Assembly (NCBI GenBank): GCA_018817315.1
Contig: JAHITV010000006.1
Span: 1 to 52,917, forward strand
Direction of reading: 5' to 3'
Length of the DNA stretch: 52,917 bases
Origin: Patescibacteria group bacterium
GTDB taxonomy: Bacteria; Patescibacteriota; Patescibacteriia; UBA1558; UBA10009
The notes under the pieces are model-generated. The model made no database searches and had not been told where the DNA came from. It worked only from the letters and a program-made list of their open reading frames with translations. Shown piece by piece: positions 39,163 to 47,390 of this stretch (its first letter is position 1; every line of letters begins with the position of its first letter). Both the position numbers and the translations under genes were made by a program.

Positions 39163-39873
39163 ATGCCTAAAATTCCTGAATTAGTAGAGTTATTAAAAAG
39201 CGGTGTTCATTTTGGTCATCATGTTTCTAAGAGAGATCCTAAAATGACGCCTTATATTTACACTGATCGTAATCAAATCCATATTATTGATTTGGAGATG
39301 ACAGTTGAAAAATTAAAGGAGGCCTTGGATTTTTTAACTAAAGTAGCAGCCACTGGTGGAGTGGTTCTTTTTGTAGCTTCAAAAAATCAAGCAAGAGCCT
39401 TAATTGAAAAATATGCCAAAGAGTGCAATATGCCTTATGTTAATTACCGCTGGCTGGGTGGCACTTTTACTAATTTATCCAACATTCTTAAGTTGATAAA
39501 AAAACTAAAAACATTGGAACAGAAAAAAGTTAGTGGGGAATTGGAAAAGTATACCAAAAAAGAACAATTAGAATTCCAAAAAGTCATTGTTAAATTGAAT
39601 GAATTAGTGGGAGGTATTAAGGGAATGGAGAAGTTGCCGGCAGCAATTTATGTGGTTGACATTAAAAAAGAAAAAACCGCTGTTACCGAAGCCAGTAAAA
39701 AAGGAGTTCCAATAGTGGCGATGGTGGATACTAATGTTAATCCAGAAAAAGTTGATTATCCTATTCCAGCCAATGATGACGCTGCTAAGTCAATTGAATT
39801 AATCACTGCTTTGGTGGCTGAAGCTATTAAAGAAGGACGTTCTAAATTTGAAACTAATCAAAAAGATAAATAA
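39163..39873 (+). CDS. rpsB: 30S ribosomal protein S2
   Basis: This 236-aa S2 has the N-terminal LLKSGVHFGHHVSKRDPKMTPYIY (in outline, about residues 9-32), the FVASKNQARALIEKYA region, YVNYRWLGGTFTN (about 93-105) and the coiled-coil insertion (about 120-160). The C-terminal VPIVAMVDTNVNPEKVDYPIPANDDA signature (in outline) is complete. It is needed for the S1/S21 side of the 30S platform. A good SD (AAAAGGAGA) precedes the ATG. tsf follows 13 bp later, the standard order. Confidence 0.97.
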   Translation: MPKIPELVELLKSGVHFGHHVSKRDPKMTPYIYTDRNQIHIIDLEMTVEKLKEALDFLTKVAATGGVVLFVASKNQARALIEKYAKECNMPYVNYRWLGGTFTNLSNILKLIKKLKTLEQKKVSGELEKYTKKEQLEFQKVIVKLNELVGGIKGMEKLPAAIYVVDIKKEKTAVTEASKKGVPIVAMVDTNVNPEKVDYPIPANDDAAKSIELITALVAEAIKEGRSKFETNQKDK

Positions 39874-39886
39874 TAAAAATAAATTT

Positions 39887-40474
39887 ATGACAATTTCAAT
39901 AGAATTAATTAAAAAATTAAGAGAATTTTCTGGTGCTGGTATAAATGATGTTAAAGAAGCTTTGGCAGAAGCCGGTGGCGATGAAGAAAAAGCGACAGTC
40001 ATCTTAAAAAAGAAAGGCAAAAAGATAGCGGTTAAAAGATCCGAACGTTCAACTGGCGAAGGTTTGATTGAATCCTATGTTCATGTTAATGGCAAGATCG
40101 GTGTTTTAGTGGCAGTTATCTGTGAAACTGATTTCGTGGCCAGAAATAAAGAATTTAAAGATTTTGTTCATGAGCTGGCTTTACAAGTAGCAGCTACTGA
40201 TCCCAGTTACTTAACGCCTGATGAGATTCCTCAAGAGGAACTTAATAAAGAAAAGGAAATTTATCGCCAGCAGCTTATAGCTGAAGGTAAGTTAGAGGGA
40301 AAGCTAAATCAGATTATTGAAGGTAAATTGCAAAAATATTACTCGGAAGTCTGTTTATTAAAACAGCTATATATTAAAGATGATAAAATTACTATTGAAG
40401 CTCTTTTGGAAAATTTGATTGCTAAAATGGGAGAGAATATTAAAATTAAACAGTTTGTAAGATTATCTTTATAA
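39887..40474 (+). CDS. tsf: Elongation factor Ts
   Basis: This is a 195-aa EF-Ts, short like those of many reduced genomes. The N-terminal UBA-like domain (IKKLREFSGAGINDVKEALAEAGG, about residues 8-31) is followed by the core with the diagnostic VAVICETDFVARNKEF (about 80-95, the TDFV motif that opens the EF-Tu nucleotide site). One subdomain is minimal, then the C-terminal helix follows. It exchanges GDP for GTP on EF-Tu. I choose ATG 39887 (MTISIELIKKL); the longer frame from 39848 overlaps rpsB. pyrH follows after 50 bp. Confidence 0.95.
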   Translation: MTISIELIKKLREFSGAGINDVKEALAEAGGDEEKATVILKKKGKKIAVKRSERSTGEGLIESYVHVNGKIGVLVAVICETDFVARNKEFKDFVHELALQVAATDPSYLTPDEIPQEELNKEKEIYRQQLIAEGKLEGKLNQIIEGKLQKYYSEVCLLKQLYIKDDKITIEALLENLIAKMGENIKIKQFVRLSL

Positions 40475-40524
40475 TTAGAGTTATTAGATACAGACCTTGC
40501 TAAGCGGGGTAGATAGTCATAAAT

Positions 40525-41226
40525 ATGAAATACAAAAAAGTACTCATAAAATTTTCTGGTGAATCTTTTGGCAAAAGAAAACAAAAAATTGATTATTTAA
40601 AAGTCCAGCCAATAGTCCAGGAAATTAAGCTTTTAAGAAAAGCTAAAGTTTTAGTGGCTGTTGTTTGCGGTGGCGGTAATGTTAGCCGTTGGCGTGATGT
40701 TAAAAAAGGAAACAGAGTAGCGGTTGATTACCGTGGCATGAAAGGCACGCTTGCTAATGCCATATTTTTAGAAAAATTACTTAAAAAAGCCAGAGTGCCG
40801 GTACAGCTTTATACTAGCTTTGCGATTAAGTCTAAATATCCGCATTTTGAATATTCTAAAACGCAAAAGGATTTAAAACAAGGTAAAGTTTTAATTTTTG
40901 CCGGCGGTACTGGCTATCCTTTTTTTACCACTGACACGGTCGCGGTTTTGTACTCGTTGATTATCGGCGCAGATTTATTTATCAAAGCCACTAAAGTGGA
41001 CGGTGTTTTTTCTGCTGATCCTTTTAAACATCCTACGGCTAAAAGATTTACCAGAATTTCTACTAAGGAATATTTAAAAAAGAAATTAAAAGTTGTTGAT
41101 CAGTTTGCCATTTATTTAGCTCAAGAAAATAAGTTGCTTATTAAAGTGATTAAATGGCAAGCAGGTGCAGTTATTGATTCAGGTTCAGGCAAAACTAAAG
41201 GTACCACGATTTATCCTCTTAAATAA
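40525..41226 (+). CDS. pyrH: Uridylate kinase
   Basis: This 233-aa amino-acid-kinase-fold UMP kinase phosphorylates UMP to UDP. Seen: KVLIKFSGESFG (about residues 5-16), VAVVCGGGNVSRWRD (about 44-58), DYRGMKGTLANAIFLEKLL (about 72-90), IFAGGTGYPFFTTDTVA (about 128-144), and the KATKVDGVFSADP segment (about 157-169). It occupies its usual place behind tsf, but the next gene is a PSP1 homologue and not frr. It complements pyrB and tmk in pyrimidine supply. Confidence 0.95.
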   Translation: MKYKKVLIKFSGESFGKRKQKIDYLKVQPIVQEIKLLRKAKVLVAVVCGGGNVSRWRDVKKGNRVAVDYRGMKGTLANAIFLEKLLKKARVPVQLYTSFAIKSKYPHFEYSKTQKDLKQGKVLIFAGGTGYPFFTTDTVAVLYSLIIGADLFIKATKVDGVFSADPFKHPTAKRFTRISTKEYLKKKLKVVDQFAIYLAQENKLLIKVIKWQAGAVIDSGSGKTKGTTIYPLK

Positions 41227-41230
41227 TTTT

Positions 41231-42046
41231 ATGCAGATTATTGAAGTACAATTTACTCCTTGGGATCAAAGTTATTTTTTTAAACCCGAAACAGAAGAGG
41301 GAGAAATTTTGGATTTGCAAGGAGAGGATAAGGTAATAGTTAAGACTCAATTAGGCACAGATCTTGCGACAGTTGTTTTCCGCGGCGAACTGGCAGAATT
41401 ACCAGAAAACGTGGAAGAAGTGAAACCGATTATCCGTCAAGCCACTCCCGAGGATGAATTAAAGGTTTTAAAAATCAATAAGAATAAAAAGGAGTTGTTG
41501 GAAGAATGCCGTAATTCAATCAAGAAGTTGCAGCTGCCCATGAAGTTGATTGATGTGCATCAGTCATTTGATGAGAATCGTATAACCTTTGCTTTTATTG
41601 CAGACGGCAGAGTTGATTTTAGAGAGTTGGTAAAAGAGTTGGCGCATAAATATCAGAAGTCAATCAGATTGCATCAGGTGGGCGTAAGGGATGAAGCTAA
41701 AATTAGCGGTGATATAGGTTCTTGCGGCCGTCCTTTATGTTGCCGTCTTTATTTAAATGAGCTGGGCAATGTTTCTACGGAAATGGCTAAAGACCAGCAG
41801 GTTGCTCATCGTGGGGCAGAACGTCTTTCTGGTTCTTGCGGCCGCTTAAAGTGCTGCCTAAGATATGAACAGGATACTTATGAAGAACTTGCTAAAAAAT
41901 TACCTGCTATTGGTTCAAAATTTAAAACCAAACAAGGAGAGGGGATTGTAGTAGGGTGGCATACTTTAAAAGGGAGTGTTGATGTGGATTTAGGCACGGA
42001 ATCAGAGGTAAATATTATAGAAGTACCGCTAAACAAAACATCATAA
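41231..42046 (+). CDS. PSP1-domain protein (RicT/YaaT-like)
   Basis: This 271-aa PSP1 protein carries the conserved basic/acidic N-terminal half (DLATVVFRGELAELPE) and the signature GDIGSCGRPLCCRLYL (about residues 159-174). SGSCGRLKCCLRYEQ (about 198-212) follows, four Cys clusters that in Bacillus RicT help bind Fe-S clusters within the RicAFT complex, which affects RNA maturation by RNase Y. RicA and RicF are not in the window. I start at ATG 41231, 4 nt after the pyrH stop, since the longer frame lies inside pyrH. The tight spacing implies co-translation with pyrH. Confidence 0.88.
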   Translation: MQIIEVQFTPWDQSYFFKPETEEGEILDLQGEDKVIVKTQLGTDLATVVFRGELAELPENVEEVKPIIRQATPEDELKVLKINKNKKELLEECRNSIKKLQLPMKLIDVHQSFDENRITFAFIADGRVDFRELVKELAHKYQKSIRLHQVGVRDEAKISGDIGSCGRPLCCRLYLNELGNVSTEMAKDQQVAHRGAERLSGSCGRLKCCLRYEQDTYEELAKKLPAIGSKFKTKQGEGIVVGWHTLKGSVDVDLGTESEVNIIEVPLNKTS

Positions 42047-42131
42047 GAAGAATTCCGCTTAAAGGCATTTATTGGAACTTGTGTTATAATATAAATATAA
42101 TAAAGTTTTAATAAGTTTAACCATCTTTTAT

Positions 42132-43136
42132 ATGTCTACAAAAATAAAGATTGCCATTAATGGTTTTGGCCGCATTGGCCGAGCTGCTTTTAAAACGGCT
42201 TTGAATCATCCAGAGATTGAAGTGGCAGGAATCAATGATTTAGGCAAAGCCAATGTTTTTGCCCATCTTTTAAAATATGATTCTGCTTACGGACCGTTTA
42301 ATAAAAAAATAACTGCCAAAGGCAGTGTTTTAACTATTGACGGCAAAAAATATCCGCTAACTTCGGAAAAAGATCCAAGTAAACTTCCGTGGAAAAAATT
42401 GGGCGTGGATGTTGTTTTAGAATGCACTGGCCGTTTTACCAATTATAAAGATTCCAGTAATCATCTAAAAGCTGGTGCCAAGAAGGTAATTATTTCTGCT
42501 CCGGCAAAAGATAAAAGAACACCGATTTTTATGCCGGGGGTTAATGAAAAAGAGTATAAGGGTGAAAAAGTTATTAATATGGGTTCTTGCACTACTAATT
42601 GTATTGCTCCCATAATGAAAGTCATGTGCCAAAAGTTCGGGGTGTTAAAATCACTAATGACTACTGTGCATTCTTATACTTCTGATCAACGTTTGCTGGA
42701 TAATTATCATCAGGATTTAAGAAGAGCAAGAACGGCAGCTGCTAATATTGTGCCAACCACTACTGGTGCAGCGATTGCCACTGCTCAAGCTCTGCCAGAG
42801 TTAAATAATCTTTTTGATGGTATGGCTCTTAGAGTGCCAACGCCAGTAGTTTCTTTAGCTGATATCACTTTAGTCACTAAGAAAAAAGTTACCCAAGCCA
42901 GAGTTAATCAAGTTTTTAGGCAGGCAGCAGCTTCTAAGGATTTGAAAAAAATAATTGCTGTAACTAACAAGCCCTTAGTTTCTTCTGATTTTATAAGTGA
43001 CACCCATTCAGCTATTATTGATTTATCCTTAACCAAAGTAATTGATAAAGATTTAGTAAAAATCACTGCCTGGTATGATAATGAGTGGGGCTACTCAAAT
43101 CGGTTAGTGGAAATGGTGAGTGTGGTAGGGAAGTAA
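42132..43136 (+). CDS. gap: Glyceraldehyde-3-phosphate dehydrogenase
   Basis: This 334-aa phosphorylating GAPDH oxidises glyceraldehyde-3-phosphate with NAD(P)+ and phosphate. Seen: the dinucleotide loop INGFGRIGRAAF (about residues 8-19), the catalytic MGSCTTNCIAPIMKVM (about 150-165), HSYTSDQRLLD, RTAAANIVPTTTGAA and the C-terminal AWYDNEWGYSNRLVEM. All active-site residues (Cys, His) appear intact. A promoter with TATAAT boxes near 42078-42093 precedes it, and a terminator follows at 43205. No other glycolytic gene is adjacent. Confidence 0.97.
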   Translation: MSTKIKIAINGFGRIGRAAFKTALNHPEIEVAGINDLGKANVFAHLLKYDSAYGPFNKKITAKGSVLTIDGKKYPLTSEKDPSKLPWKKLGVDVVLECTGRFTNYKDSSNHLKAGAKKVIISAPAKDKRTPIFMPGVNEKEYKGEKVINMGSCTTNCIAPIMKVMCQKFGVLKSLMTTVHSYTSDQRLLDNYHQDLRRARTAAANIVPTTTGAAIATAQALPELNNLFDGMALRVPTPVVSLADITLVTKKKVTQARVNQVFRQAAASKDLKKIIAVTNKPLVSSDFISDTHSAIIDLSLTKVIDKDLVKITAWYDNEWGYSNRLVEMVSVVGK

Positions 43137-43204
43137 TTTTCAATAATTCAGTGTTTAGAATTTACCTGCCCGCCGGCAGGCGGGGAGATCGGGGATTTTA
43201 AAAG

Positions 43205-43227
43205 CCGAGGTTTTACTCGGTTTTTTT
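43205..43227 (+). terminator. Terminator of gap
   Basis: CCGAG (43205-43209), GTTTTA loop, CTCGG (43216-43220), then seven T. Confidence 0.8.
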
Positions 43228-43231
43228 GATA

Positions 43232-43260
43232 TTGACATATATTTAAAGGGGTATTATATT
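43232..43260 (+). promoter_or_regulatory. Promoter of the first mini-RHS gene
   Basis: TTGACA (43232-43237), 17-bp spacer, TATATT (43255-43260). The leader contains a GCCGTCG direct repeat (near 43271 and 43289). Confidence 0.65.
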
Positions 43261-43343
43261 TATTTTAAAGCCGTCGCTGTTTATTCAGCCGTCGTATAAG
43301 TTGTGGATAACATTATATAAAGTAATAATTTATTAATAATTCT

Positions 43344-44219
43344 ATGCGAAAAGCGATTATTCTACCATTAATTACCTTGTTCTTTTTAGCTAATACTGCT
43401 TTTGCTTTTACTCCAACTTATCAATTCACTGATCAAGAAAAAGACTTTGAATCAGGTTTTTATAACTTTGATGCCAGGGAGTATAATCCTAACATTGGTA
43501 GGTTTTTACAACCTGATCCAGTATTAAACAATTTGACTAATCCTCAAAAGTTAAAAGAAATAACTGGTCAGGATTTAGATAAATTTTTAATGGATCCCCA
43601 GAATCTCAATCCTTATAGTTATACTAGAAATAATCCATTACGTTATACTGATCCGACAGGTGAGTGGTTTAAAGAATTTTTTACTGGCAGACAGTCATGG
43701 TCTGGTTTTGAAATGGAATTAGGAGAGGCAGCAATGTATACTGGACCTTTATTTCAGAAAGCAATGGACCATCCGTATATTACTGGTGGGATAATTGGAG
43801 TGGGTAGCGGATTGACAGCGATGTCAACAGCGACGCTATTGAGTGAGGGAGGAATAATTTTGGGAGGTGCATCTGTTCAGCACCAAAATATAGATAAAGG
43901 AATTGGAATAGGAACTGATTTTGGTAAATTAGGGAAAGTTATTGAAAATGCGAGTGGTAAAATCACTGGATTTTTAAGAGAGGGAAATAATTTACATGGG
44001 TTAAATCAGATTATTAATAGAAAGGTAAAACCAGAGATATTACTTGATACCGTAAAAAATCCAATGGTACGTTTACAACAACCAGGAGATAATATACTTT
44101 ATTTAACTGGAAAAGCAGGAGTAGTATTAGATAAGGTTGGTAAGGTAGTTACTGCTTATAGCGCGAACGATTTTAAGTCACATATTGTTAACGTTTTAAA
44201 ATTAATATTAAAGAGATGA
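43344..44219 (+). CDS. Miniature RHS-core secreted toxin (cassette 1)
   Basis: This is a 291-aa protein. A signal peptide (MRKAIILPLITLFFLANTAFA) is followed by one RHS-associated core (DFESGFYNFDAREYNPNIGRF, in outline, through NPYSYTRNNPLRYTDPTGEW, about residues 35-110), without the long YD-repeat shell of normal RHS proteins. A glycine-rich hydrophobic linker follows (about 145-180). The unique C-terminal toxin region (about 205-291; HGLNQIINRKVKPEILLDTVKNP) looks like a BECR-type small RNase fold. The stop overlaps the start of a DUF1871-type gene by 4 bp, the usual toxin-immunity coupling. The core call is firm; nuclease activity is inferred. Confidence 0.82.
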   Translation: MRKAIILPLITLFFLANTAFAFTPTYQFTDQEKDFESGFYNFDAREYNPNIGRFLQPDPVLNNLTNPQKLKEITGQDLDKFLMDPQNLNPYSYTRNNPLRYTDPTGEWFKEFFTGRQSWSGFEMELGEAAMYTGPLFQKAMDHPYITGGIIGVGSGLTAMSTATLLSEGGIILGGASVQHQNIDKGIGIGTDFGKLGKVIENASGKITGFLREGNNLHGLNQIINRKVKPEILLDTVKNPMVRLQQPGDNILYLTGKAGVVLDKVGKVVTAYSANDFKSHIVNVLKLILKR

Positions 44220-44485
44220 TGAAAAAGATTAAAAAAGATTTAATTTTGTTGAAAAATTTAATAATAGAGAATGATCCTATTGGAATAATAGATGGAGGCG
44301 CACCAGATGACGAGTATGATTCTACAATATTACAAGTATTATCCAAAATTAATAAAATTAATAAAGAAGATCAAATCGCAGATATTATTAAAGAATTGTT
44401 TACTAGAGATTTTGGTAGAGATTATGTTAACGGAATATTATGCAAAAAGATCGCCCATGAATTCTTAATAAAAAGAACTGAATGA
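44216..44485 (+). CDS. DUF1871-family immunity protein (cassette 1)
   Basis: This 89-aa acidic/helical protein carries the DUF1871 pattern: NDPIGIIDGGAPDDEYD (about residues 19-35) and a later ELFTRDFGRDYVNGILCKKIA. ATGA overlap with the toxin gene and the size fit a cognate immunity protein. DUF1871 members occur as immunity proteins in polymorphic toxin loci (family knowledge). The last codons (IKRTE) run into sequence homologous to RHS genes, so the natural C-terminus may have been altered by the recombination that placed the next cassette here. Confidence 0.75.
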   Translation: MMKKIKKDLILLKNLIIENDPIGIIDGGAPDDEYDSTILQVLSKINKINKEDQIADIIKELFTRDFGRDYVNGILCKKIAHEFLIKRTE

Positions 44486-45152
44486 ATTCTTAGCTAATCC
44501 TCAAAATCTCAATCCTTATAGTTATACTAGAAATAATCCATTACGTTATACTGATCCGACAGGTGAGTGGTTTAAAGAATTTTTTACTGGCAGACAGTCA
44601 TGGTCTGGTTTTGAAATGGAATTAGGAGAGGCATCTATGCATGTAGATCCGGTATTCTCTAAAGCGATTGATCATCCGTATATTACAGGTGCAGTAACTG
44701 GAATAGTCGGCGGACTGGCTGCACTTACTGGTGGTTATTTATTAGGTCAGGGTGGATTGGTTTTAACATCAAAGATAATACCAGCTTCCATAACTATTTC
44801 TACACAATCTAATAAGTTAAATAAAATAGTTGATTTTACTTCTAGATATGGGAGTAATTTAGGGTCTAAGATGAATCAGATTGGCAATATATTAAGTAAT
44901 AAGGGGTATCAATTTTATGATCATGCGATTAAAAGAATGGCTGAAAGAAATATAGATACTAGCAGTGTATTAAATACAATACAAAATAGTAAACCCTTTG
45001 AGTATCTCCATAATGGTGCGATGAAATATGGTTATTATGATTCAGCTTCGAAGATTTTTGTTGGCCGATTACAATCAACTAAAGAGATTACCACAGTTAT
45101 AAATAATGTAACCACTAAGTATATTAATAATTTAATTAAGACAATACAATGA
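44478..45152 (+). pseudogene. Displaced RHS C-terminal toxin cassette lacking signal peptide (cassette 2)
   Basis: In frame from 44478 this encodes (L)NEFLANPQNLNPYSYTRNNP, the end of an RHS core, then the linker and a distinct C-terminal domain. There is no signal peptide and no proper start; the first ATG in frame is 44616, inside the core. Bases 44505-44633 are identical over 129 bp to 43602-43730 of cassette 1. Bases just before match cassette 3 near 46424-46460. The tail (YDHAIKRMAERNIDTSSVL, in outline, to KYINNLIKTIQ) resembles DUF4258/BECR-type RNases. It is a classic orphan toxin tail, silent unless recombined onto an upstream core. Confidence 0.75.
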
Positions 45153-45382
45153 TTACAATAGAATATGATAAACAAGCAGATGCTGCTTATATTTATTTAA
45201 TTAAGGAAGAAGAAAGAACAGCCGGCTGGGTAAAAAAGACCTATCCTTGTGATCCCAGCGAAGTAAATGGAATGATTAACCTCGATTTTGATAATAATGG
45301 ATGTTTGGGAGGTATTGAAGTAATGGATGCAAGTAAAAAATTATCTCAAGAGATTTTAGATCAGGCAGAGACTATTGGTTAG
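45149..45382 (+). CDS. DUF2283-family immunity protein (cassette 2)
   Basis: This 77-aa protein of DUF2283 type has ITIEYDKQADAAYIYLIK at the start and a GMINLDFDNNGCLGGIEVMDAS segment (in outline, about 41-62). DUF2283 genes are often found next to DUF4258-type toxins (general knowledge), which fits the preceding toxin tail. It overlaps that tail by 4 bp (ATGA). Although the toxin is displaced, the immunity gene is intact and could still protect against kin toxins. Confidence 0.82.
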   Translation: MITIEYDKQADAAYIYLIKEEERTAGWVKKTYPCDPSEVNGMINLDFDNNGCLGGIEVMDASKKLSQEILDQAETIG

Positions 45383-45401
45383 TTAACGATTAAATAATAA
45401 T

Positions 45402-45659
45402 ATGACTGAAAAAAACATTATTTTATCTTACGAAGATGATAAAGAAGGTAATTCGTATTCTTATGTTTATTTTAAGAAAGATTTAAAAGATAATAAAGAA
45501 GGACAATCAAAAAGGCAAGTTGTCTACGATGGATTTGATTCAGAAGAAGCTAAAAATGAAAAATTGGAATTAATAGTAGATTTTGATGAAAATAATAAAA
45601 TTGTAGGAATAGAGATCATTAGCAATAGAGATATTATCCCTGATGTTTTAAAAAAGTAA
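45402..45659 (+). CDS. Second DUF2283-like immunity protein (cassette 2)
   Basis: This is an 85-aa divergent relative of the preceding DUF2283 protein. It has an N-terminal strand pattern ILSYEDDKEGNSYSYVYFKK and the DUF2283 core KLELIVDFDENNKIVGIEII (about residues 54-73), ending SNRDIIPDVLKK. It lies 19 bp downstream of the first copy on the same strand. Duplicated immunity genes of different specificity commonly build up behind orphan toxin cassettes. The toxin it neutralises is unknown. Confidence 0.65.
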   Translation: MTEKNIILSYEDDKEGNSYSYVYFKKDLKDNKEGQSKRQVVYDGFDSEEAKNEKLELIVDFDENNKIVGIEIISNRDIIPDVLKK

Positions 45660-45704
45660 TTATCAATTTTGCAATGACAGAAAGTTATTATTTGTAAATA
45701 AAAA

Positions 45705-46037
45705 ATGTTGCACTTAATTTTCAAAAAAATTGATAAATCAAAGTATCCTAAAGTTGTCCGTAAATGGTCATGGTCGGTTATCTTTGTTTATCCGGTATTT
45801 GTAATCGTAAATAAACTCTGGTATTTCTTGTATTTATATATTGTTCTTAATTTGATAAATTTTATTTTAATGGTATTTAAAATTGATAAGTATATAGTGA
45901 ATTTAATTTCTATAATAACCTTTGCAGTATTTATTTTTTTAACAATTTATTTATTGATTTATGGTAGAACTCTAGCTTGGCAGAAATTGGGTTATAAAGA
46001 AAACGATGTCCATATAGCTAAATTTAAATTAAGATAA
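45705..46037 (+). CDS. Small membrane protein, DUF2628-like (paralogue A)
   Basis: This 110-aa protein begins with a cytoplasmic FKKIDKSKYPKVVRKWSWS segment, then has two to three membrane helices and a YGRTLAWQKLGYKEND tail. It is clearly paralogous to the gene at 47391, which shares FKKIDK-x2-YPK, NKLW and YGR-x2-AW. The pattern resembles DUF2628 membrane proteins. Both paralogues sit immediately after the immunity gene of an RHS cassette, so they may be part of the toxin system (extra immunity, or membrane anchoring). Proof is lacking. Confidence 0.6.
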   Translation: MLHLIFKKIDKSKYPKVVRKWSWSVIFVYPVFVIVNKLWYFLYLYIVLNLINFILMVFKIDKYIVNLISIITFAVFIFLTIYLLIYGRTLAWQKLGYKENDVHIAKFKLR

Positions 46038-46189
46038 AGAATAGTTTTGTATGTTAATATTACACTAATAGGATTTATTATCATTTACTCCTTATCATTA
46101 TTAGAATATGGTCATTGGGCAAGTATTTTAGAGATTTAAATTTATTTATTTGTCTCTTGCTCCTTGTATCTTATTTTAATATAAATCAT

Positions 46190-47059
46190 ATGCGAAAAGC
46201 GATAATTATTACAATTTTAGTTCTTTTTACTATTACTCCTAGTTTTTCTTTTGCTTTTACTCCAACTTACCTTTTCACTGATCAAGAAAAAGACTTTGAA
46301 TCAGGATTATATAATTACGGTTCTAGAGAATATGACCATAATTTAGGTAGATTCATTCAACAGGATCCAGTAGTAAAAGATGGTTCATTGGATTCACATT
46401 TCCTTAATAATGCCAGTCAAGAAGAACTTAATGAATTCTTAGCTAATCCCCAAAATTTAAATCCTTACAGTTATACCAGAAATAATCCAGTGAATTATGT
46501 GGATCCAAAGGGAGAGATGGCTATTCCTATTTACGATGTTACTACAGATATATTTTTCTTTAATCAAAGCCTTACAGATTATCAGGAAAATAAAACTTGG
46601 GGTAATAGTTTTGCTTTAGTTGCAGATACCATTGGTTTAATGTTACCAATTTTACCAGCTGGAACTGGCGGGTTGTTTAAGAGATTTATTAAAGGAGTAG
46701 ATTATTTAGTTGATAGGTATAAAGAAGTAAAAATTTTTAGTAGAGCCGAAAAAATTAAAGAAGTTTCGGGATTAGCTAATTTTCTAAATAAAAGTCAGTT
46801 GTTAGAAAATTATTATAAGCATAAAGGCAGTTTTGGTAATATTAGTTTAGAAAAGTTTTCTGGAAAGGCACAAGATTTATACAAAAGATTTTTAAATAAG
46901 GATAAGAATGTATTAAATGGAATAAAAAACGGCGATACAGTACTATACGATATTAAAACTAGTGAGTTCTCTGTTGTTACTCAAGATAAAATAATTAAGA
47001 CTTATTTTATACCAAATGTTAAAAATAAATTAGAATATTTTAAAAGAAACATTCAATAA
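46190..47059 (+). CDS. Miniature RHS-core secreted toxin (cassette 3)
   Basis: This is a 289-aa protein. I choose ATG 46190 because MRKAIIITILVLFTITPSFSFA is the same kind of signal peptide as in cassette 1; the longer frame from 46115 has no parallel. The core reads FTDQEKDFESGLYNYGSREY to NPYSYTRNNPVNYVDPKGEM (about residues 24-103), followed by a linker unlike that of cassettes 1 and 2. The C-terminal domain (about 205-289) contains GDTVLYDIKTSEFSVVTQDK, a pattern seen in small nuclease-type polymorphic toxins. It is followed after 9 bp by a CPCC-type immunity gene. Confidence 0.82.
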   Translation: MRKAIIITILVLFTITPSFSFAFTPTYLFTDQEKDFESGLYNYGSREYDHNLGRFIQQDPVVKDGSLDSHFLNNASQEELNEFLANPQNLNPYSYTRNNPVNYVDPKGEMAIPIYDVTTDIFFFNQSLTDYQENKTWGNSFALVADTIGLMLPILPAGTGGLFKRFIKGVDYLVDRYKEVKIFSRAEKIKEVSGLANFLNKSQLLENYYKHKGSFGNISLEKFSGKAQDLYKRFLNKDKNVLNGIKNGDTVLYDIKTSEFSVVTQDKIIKTYFIPNVKNKLEYFKRNIQ

Positions 47060-47068
47060 GTTAGTTTT

Positions 47069-47371
47069 ATGTGGAAAATTTTTCTCTATAAATTATTATT
47101 TTATAAATATCATCAAATAAAAAGATTGAGAGAGGGAGAGGTTTCTTGTTTTTGTTGTGGATATAAAACTTTATTTCAAAGAGGAGGATATGAAATTTGT
47201 CCAGTTTGTTTTTGGGAAGATGATTCCTTAGACGAGCATGGTTTTTCAGGAGCTAATGGGATGAGTCTTGGAGAGGGGCAGAAAAATTATAGAAAATATG
47301 GAGCTTGTAAAAGAGAGATGGTTAATAAAGTTTTACCAAGAAGAATTGTAGTTAAAGATGGAAGAAAATAG
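47069..47371 (+). CDS. CPCC-family cysteine-rich immunity protein (cassette 3)
   Basis: This is a 100-aa protein of the cysteine-rich CPCC type: CFCCGYKTLFQRGGYEICPV (about residues 27-46) with a following CFWEDDSLDEHGFSGANGMSL (in outline). The paired cysteines suggest zinc binding. CPCC proteins are common immunity partners in polymorphic toxin loci. Here the first pair reads CFCC, where the family name has CPCC. Its position 9 bp after cassette 3 fits the role. Confidence 0.82.
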   Translation: MWKIFLYKLLFYKYHQIKRLREGEVSCFCCGYKTLFQRGGYEICPVCFWEDDSLDEHGFSGANGMSLGEGQKNYRKYGACKREMVNKVLPRRIVVKDGRK

Positions 47372-47390
47372 TTAAATAGAATTATAGATT

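Noticed and set aside
44616-45152. Treating the displaced RHS tail as a normal 178-aa gene
   Set aside because: The ATG at 44616 lies inside the RHS core, has no SD and skips the signal peptide; homology extends 46 codons further upstream without a start. It is described as an orphan cassette instead.
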